Of a DNA stretch of 64,000 bases, positions 60,868 to 64,000 are shown piece by piece (position 1 is the first letter of the stretch; the number at the start of each line of letters is the position of its first letter). The notes beneath the pieces were generated by a model, which saw only the letters and a list, made by a program, of their open reading frames with translations, searched no databases and was not told where the DNA came from. The DNA lies in the NCBI GenBank assembly GCA_035405785.1, contig DAONJS010000004.1, positions 158,232-222,231 on the forward strand. The letters run 5' to 3'. This stretch comes from BPGX01 sp035405785. Its GTDB lineage: Bacteria > Bacteroidota > Bacteroidia > B-17B0 > Aurantibacillaceae. The position numbers and the translations under genes are program-made.

Positions 60868-63800
60868 ATGAAAAAGAGTTTATTTACAATTTTATCTTTA
60901 ATTTTTACAAAAATTATTATCTCACAAGTAAATTTAACTCCAACTTCTAATACTCTATCTCTCATTAATTCATTTTTTGGCGGAGGTGCTAATATCTCAA
61001 ATGTAGTTGTAAATTGTCCTTCAGGAGCTATTGGAACATTTACTACTACAAGTTCTTGTACAACTTTAGGTATTGGTAGTGGAATTGTCCTTGCTACTGG
61101 TAATATATCAAATATTAATCAACCAGCAGGAAATTTTATGAGTGACAATTTAGGAACAACATATTCAGACCCTCAGTTAACATCAATTGAGCCATCTGCG
61201 ACTAATGATGTTTGCATATTAGAATTTGATATTCAACCTTATTGTAATCAATTATTAGTAAAATTTGTTTTTGGTTCTGAAGAATACCCAGAATATGTAG
61301 GTTTAGTCAATGATGCATTTGGATTTTTCATAACTGGACCTGGTCCCGCCTGTAATCCTGGTGGATATAATAATACAAATGTAGCTACTCTTCCTAATGG
61401 TACCCCTATAAGTATAAATAATGTAAATTCAGGATCTAATTCTGCTTATTATAATTCAAGTAGTAGTTGCATCGTTTTTGATGGATTTACTACTCCAATT
61501 ACAAGAACTATAAATGTGTGTCCATGTGCTACCTATCATTTTAAAATTGCTATTGCGGATGCTAGCGATCATATATATGATTCAGGTGTTTTTTTGGATT
61601 TCATTCAATGTTCAATGACTCTTACTGCTACTACTTCTTATACAAATTCAACTGGATGTTCTTGTACTGGAGTTGCAAGTGCTACAGCAAGTGGTACTTC
61701 TGGCCCTTATACATATACATGGATGCCAGGCAATATCGTTTCTCAAACTGCTACAAATTTATGCCCCGGTACTTATACTGTGTTAATTAATGATAATGTT
61801 TCATGTTCTCCTACCTATTCTACAACTGTTAATATTGGAGGTAGTTTATCATCAATGACCCTATCAACTATCACAAATTCTGTATCATGTAATGGAGGCA
61901 CAAATGGCAGTGCTACTGTGAATGTAACAGGCGGCGCTACACCGTATAGTTACACATGGACACCATTTGTAAGTACAACATCTGTTGCAACAGGCTTGAG
62001 TGCAGGAACATATACAGTTATTGTTAAAGATAATAATAATTGTACAACAAATACAGTAATAACCATTACACAACCACCTGCACTTTCACTTACAGCGACA
62101 CAGACACAAAGTGTAAGTTGTAATGGAGGTAACAACGGTTCTGCATCAGCAACGGCATCAGGCGGGTTAGGAGGATATACATACACATGGACACCTACGG
62201 GAGGTAATTCTTCTTCAGCAACTGGATTAACAGCAGGTATTTATACCGTTACTGTAAAAGATGCTAATAACTGTAGTGCAACTGCTACTATCCAAATAGT
62301 GCAACCACCAGCACTTTCACTTACAGCGACACAGACACAAAGTGTAAGTTGTAATGGTGGTAATAATGGTTCTGCCTCTGCAACAGCAACAGGCGGAGTA
62401 GTAGGATATACATACACATGGACACCCACAGGAGGCAATTCATCAACAACAACCGGATTAACAGCAGGTATTTATACCGTTACTGTAAAAGATGCCAATA
62501 ATTGTTCCATAACTGCTACTACTCAAATAGTGCAACCACCAGCACTTTCACTTACAGCAACACAGACACAAAGTGTAAGTTGTAATGGAGGCAACAATGG
62601 TTCTGCATCATCAACAGCAACAGGTGGAGTAGGAGGATATACATACACATGGACACCTACAGGAGGAAATTCATCAAGTGCAACCGGATTAACAGCAGGT
62701 GTTTATACCGTTACTGTAAAAGATGCCAATAACTGTTCTGCAACTGCTACTACTCAGATTGTTCAAGCGTCAGCATATACGCTTGCTACTGCATCTCAAT
62801 CCGCCAGTTGCTCTACTCCCGGATCTGCTACTGTAAATGTATCGGGTGCTACTCCTGCATATTCATATACATGGATGCCTTCTGGAGGAAATAGTAATAT
62901 AGCCACTGGTTTATCACCTGGTACTTATACATGTACAGTAAAAGATGCTAATAATTGTTACACCACAGCTGTAGTTAATATAACTGGAGCGCCAGTTGTG
63001 AATATTACATCAGTTAATATAAATTCTGTTTCATGTAATGGAGGTACAAATGGCAGTGCTACTGTGAATGTAACAGGCGGTGCTACGCCATATAGTTACA
63101 CATGGACACCATCTGTAAGCACAACATCTGTTGCAACAGGTTTGAGTGCAGGAACATATTCTGTGAATGTTATGGATAATAATTTTTGCAGTACAAATAC
63201 AGTGATAACCATTACACAACCACCAGCACTTTCGCTTACAGCAACACAGACACAAAGTGTAAGTTGTAATGGAGGGAACAATGGTTCTGCCTCTGCAACA
63301 GCAACAGGCGGAGTAGGCGGATACACATACACATGGACACCCACAGGAGGCAATTCATCAAGTGCAACCGGATTAACAGCAGGAATTTATACTGTTACTG
63401 TAAAAGATGCCAATAATTGTTCCATAACTGCTACTACTCAAATAGTGCAACCACCAGCACTTTCACTTACAGCAACACAGACACAAAGTGTAAGCTGTAA
63501 TGGAGGTAACAATGGTTCTGCATCAGCAACTGCATCAGGTGGGGTAGGAGGATATACATACACATGGTCACCTACAGGAGGTAGTTTATCAAGTGCAACA
63601 GGATTAACTGCAGGTGTTTATACCGTTACTATAAAAGATGCCAATAACTGTTCTACAACTGCAACTACTCAGATTGTTCAAGCGTCAGCATATACGCTTG
63701 CTACTGCATCTCAATCTGCCAGTTGCTCTACTCCCGGATCTGCTACTGTAAATGTATCGGGTGCTACTCCTGCATATTCATATACATGGTTGCCTATAGG

Positions 63801-64000
63801 AGGAAATAGTAATATAGCTACTGGTTTATCACCGGGAACTTATACATGTACAGTAAAAGATGCTAATAATTGTTACACCACAGCAGTAGTTAATATAACA
63901 GGTGCCCCTATAGTTAATATCTCATCAGTTAATATTAATTCTGTATCATGTAATGGAGGTACAAATGGCAGTGCCACTGTGAATGTAACAGGCGGTGCTA
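60868..64000 (+). CDS. Large surface protein with choice-of-anchor-L-like domain and SprB repeats (partial, 3' end outside window)
   Basis: The frame is open from the ATG at 60868 to the window edge, at least 1044 residues. A signal peptide (about 1-18) is followed by a choice-of-anchor-L-like domain (about 20-245; FGSEEYPEYVGLVNDAFGFF and CATYHFKIAIADASD) and one diverged SprB-like unit. Ten SprB repeats follow, each of 75-77 residues with the hallmark SVSCNGG, YTYTWTP and GTYTVTVKDANNC. Repeat starts are at 61879, 62110, 62341, 62572, 62800, 63025, 63256, 63487, 63715 and 63940. SprB repeats occur in mobile gliding adhesins exported by type IX secretion; the C-terminal domain is out of view. 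Three repeat types alternate as A-BBB-C-A-BB-C-A. Confidence 0.92.
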   Translation, partial: MKKSLFTILSLIFTKIIISQVNLTPTSNTLSLINSFFGGGANISNVVVNCPSGAIGTFTTTSSCTTLGIGSGIVLATGNISNINQPAGNFMSDNLGTTYSDPQLTSIEPSATNDVCILEFDIQPYCNQLLVKFVFGSEEYPEYVGLVNDAFGFFITGPGPACNPGGYNNTNVATLPNGTPISINNVNSGSNSAYYNSSSSCIVFDGFTTPITRTINVCPCATYHFKIAIADASDHIYDSGVFLDFIQCSMTLTATTSYTNSTGCSCTGVASATASGTSGPYTYTWMPGNIVSQTATNLCPGTYTVLINDNVSCSPTYSTTVNIGGSLSSMTLSTITNSVSCNGGTNGSATVNVTGGATPYSYTWTPFVSTTSVATGLSAGTYTVIVKDNNNCTTNTVITITQPPALSLTATQTQSVSCNGGNNGSASATASGGLGGYTYTWTPTGGNSSSATGLTAGIYTVTVKDANNCSATATIQIVQPPALSLTATQTQSVSCNGGNNGSASATATGGVVGYTYTWTPTGGNSSTTTGLTAGIYTVTVKDANNCSITATTQIVQPPALSLTATQTQSVSCNGGNNGSASSTATGGVGGYTYTWTPTGGNSSSATGLTAGVYTVTVKDANNCSATATTQIVQASAYTLATASQSASCSTPGSATVNVSGATPAYSYTWMPSGGNSNIATGLSPGTYTCTVKDANNCYTTAVVNITGAPVVNITSVNINSVSCNGGTNGSATVNVTGGATPYSYTWTPSVSTTSVATGLSAGTYSVNVMDNNFCSTNTVITITQPPALSLTATQTQSVSCNGGNNGSASATATGGVGGYTYTWTPTGGNSSSATGLTAGIYTVTVKDANNCSITATTQIVQPPALSLTATQTQSVSCNGGNNGSASATASGGVGGYTYTWSPTGGSLSSATGLTAGVYTVTIKDANNCSTTATTQIVQASAYTLATASQSASCSTPGSATVNVSGATPAYSYTWLPIGGNSNIATGLSPGTYTCTVKDANNCYTTAVVNITGAPIVNISSVNINSVSCNGGTNGSATVNVTGGA
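61879..64000. repeat. Higher-order coding repeats (SprB) A-BBB-C / A-BB-C / A
   Basis: Units are spaced 231 bp (A and B), 228 bp (B to C) or 225 bp (C to A). The super-unit is 1146 bp from 61879 to 63025 and 915 bp from 63025 to 63940. The difference is exactly one B unit (231 bp). Copies are almost identical at the DNA level over long stretches. Confidence 0.9.

Noticed and set aside
61885..63353. Several minus-strand frames with repeated MPPVGVHVYVYP and proline-rich text
   Set aside because: They are the antisense of the SprB repeats and have no promoters. The plus frame is continuous and has clear domains.
61879..64000. Regular repeats that could be mistaken for a CRISPR array
   Set aside because: The units are 225-231 bp, coding, and keep one open frame. 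There are no short repeats with unique spacers and no cas genes.

Overview
The window is AT-rich (about one third G+C by eye) and reads as a chromosome segment of a Bacteroidota, most like the Chitinophagales/Sphingobacteriales side of the phylum. The evidence is the promoter pattern TANNTTTG upstream of many genes, type IX secretion C-terminal tails on secreted proteins, a SprB-repeat surface protein, and small families typical of the phylum (DUF3078, DUF4293, DUF6150, MnmD). I cannot name a genus.

Region 1 (1-13.6 kb) is the most striking part. It holds a same-strand run of genes for anaerobic benzoyl-CoA degradation of the ATP-dependent (class I, Thauera-like) type: the end of a BcrA/BadF-like ATPase, a thiolase, 6-hydroxycyclohexenecarbonyl-CoA dehydrogenase (had), 6-oxocyclohexenecarbonyl-CoA hydrolase (oah), cyclohexadienecarbonyl-CoA hydratase (dch), a 3-hydroxyacyl-CoA dehydrogenase/enoyl-CoA hydratase fusion, and 2-oxoacid:ferredoxin oxidoreductase (korAB), which can supply reduced ferredoxin to the reductase. 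A redox and nitrosative-stress module follows: a hemerythrin-like protein, a cysteine-containing Crp/Fnr regulator, a DUF2889 protein, and an operon of RIC/YtfE iron-sulfur repair protein, CopD-like membrane protein and Rrf2 regulator. A dyad with Crp/Fnr geometry lies between the divergent crp/fnr and DUF2889 genes.

Region 2 (13.8-25.8 kb) is housekeeping: ribosome hibernation factor, Xer recombinase, sucAB (so an NAD-linked 2-oxoglutarate dehydrogenase exists beside korAB), tRNA-Gly(CCC), 3-hydroxybutyryl-CoA dehydrogenase, LD-carboxypeptidase, FKBP lipoproteins, a CBS protein, LemA and a truncated aldehyde dehydrogenase-like protein.

Region 3 (25.8-26.7 kb) is a small repeat-flanked island with a DUF559 endonuclease-like gene, three copies of a palindromic repeat and a 37-bp direct repeat at each outer edge.

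Region 4 (26.9-60.7 kb) is mostly core genome: hpt-adk-obgE, rmuC, an ABC permease, a DPP-IV-like peptidase, ribBA, alaS, mscL, xth, tRNA-Pro(CGG), a SpoIIE phosphatase, dapA, frr, tolC-like, parAB, a glycosyltransferase fusion and mce. Secreted proteins are interspersed (C10 peptidase, subtilase and a 691-residue protein).

Region 5 (60.9-64 kb) is the start of a large surface protein: a choice-of-anchor-L-like domain followed by SprB repeats in a higher-order pattern. It runs off the right edge. Several families of intergenic inverted repeats are spread through regions 3-4.

Together the genes suggest a facultatively anaerobic, surface-active bacterium able to open aromatic rings without oxygen. 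That lifestyle is inferred from gene content only.
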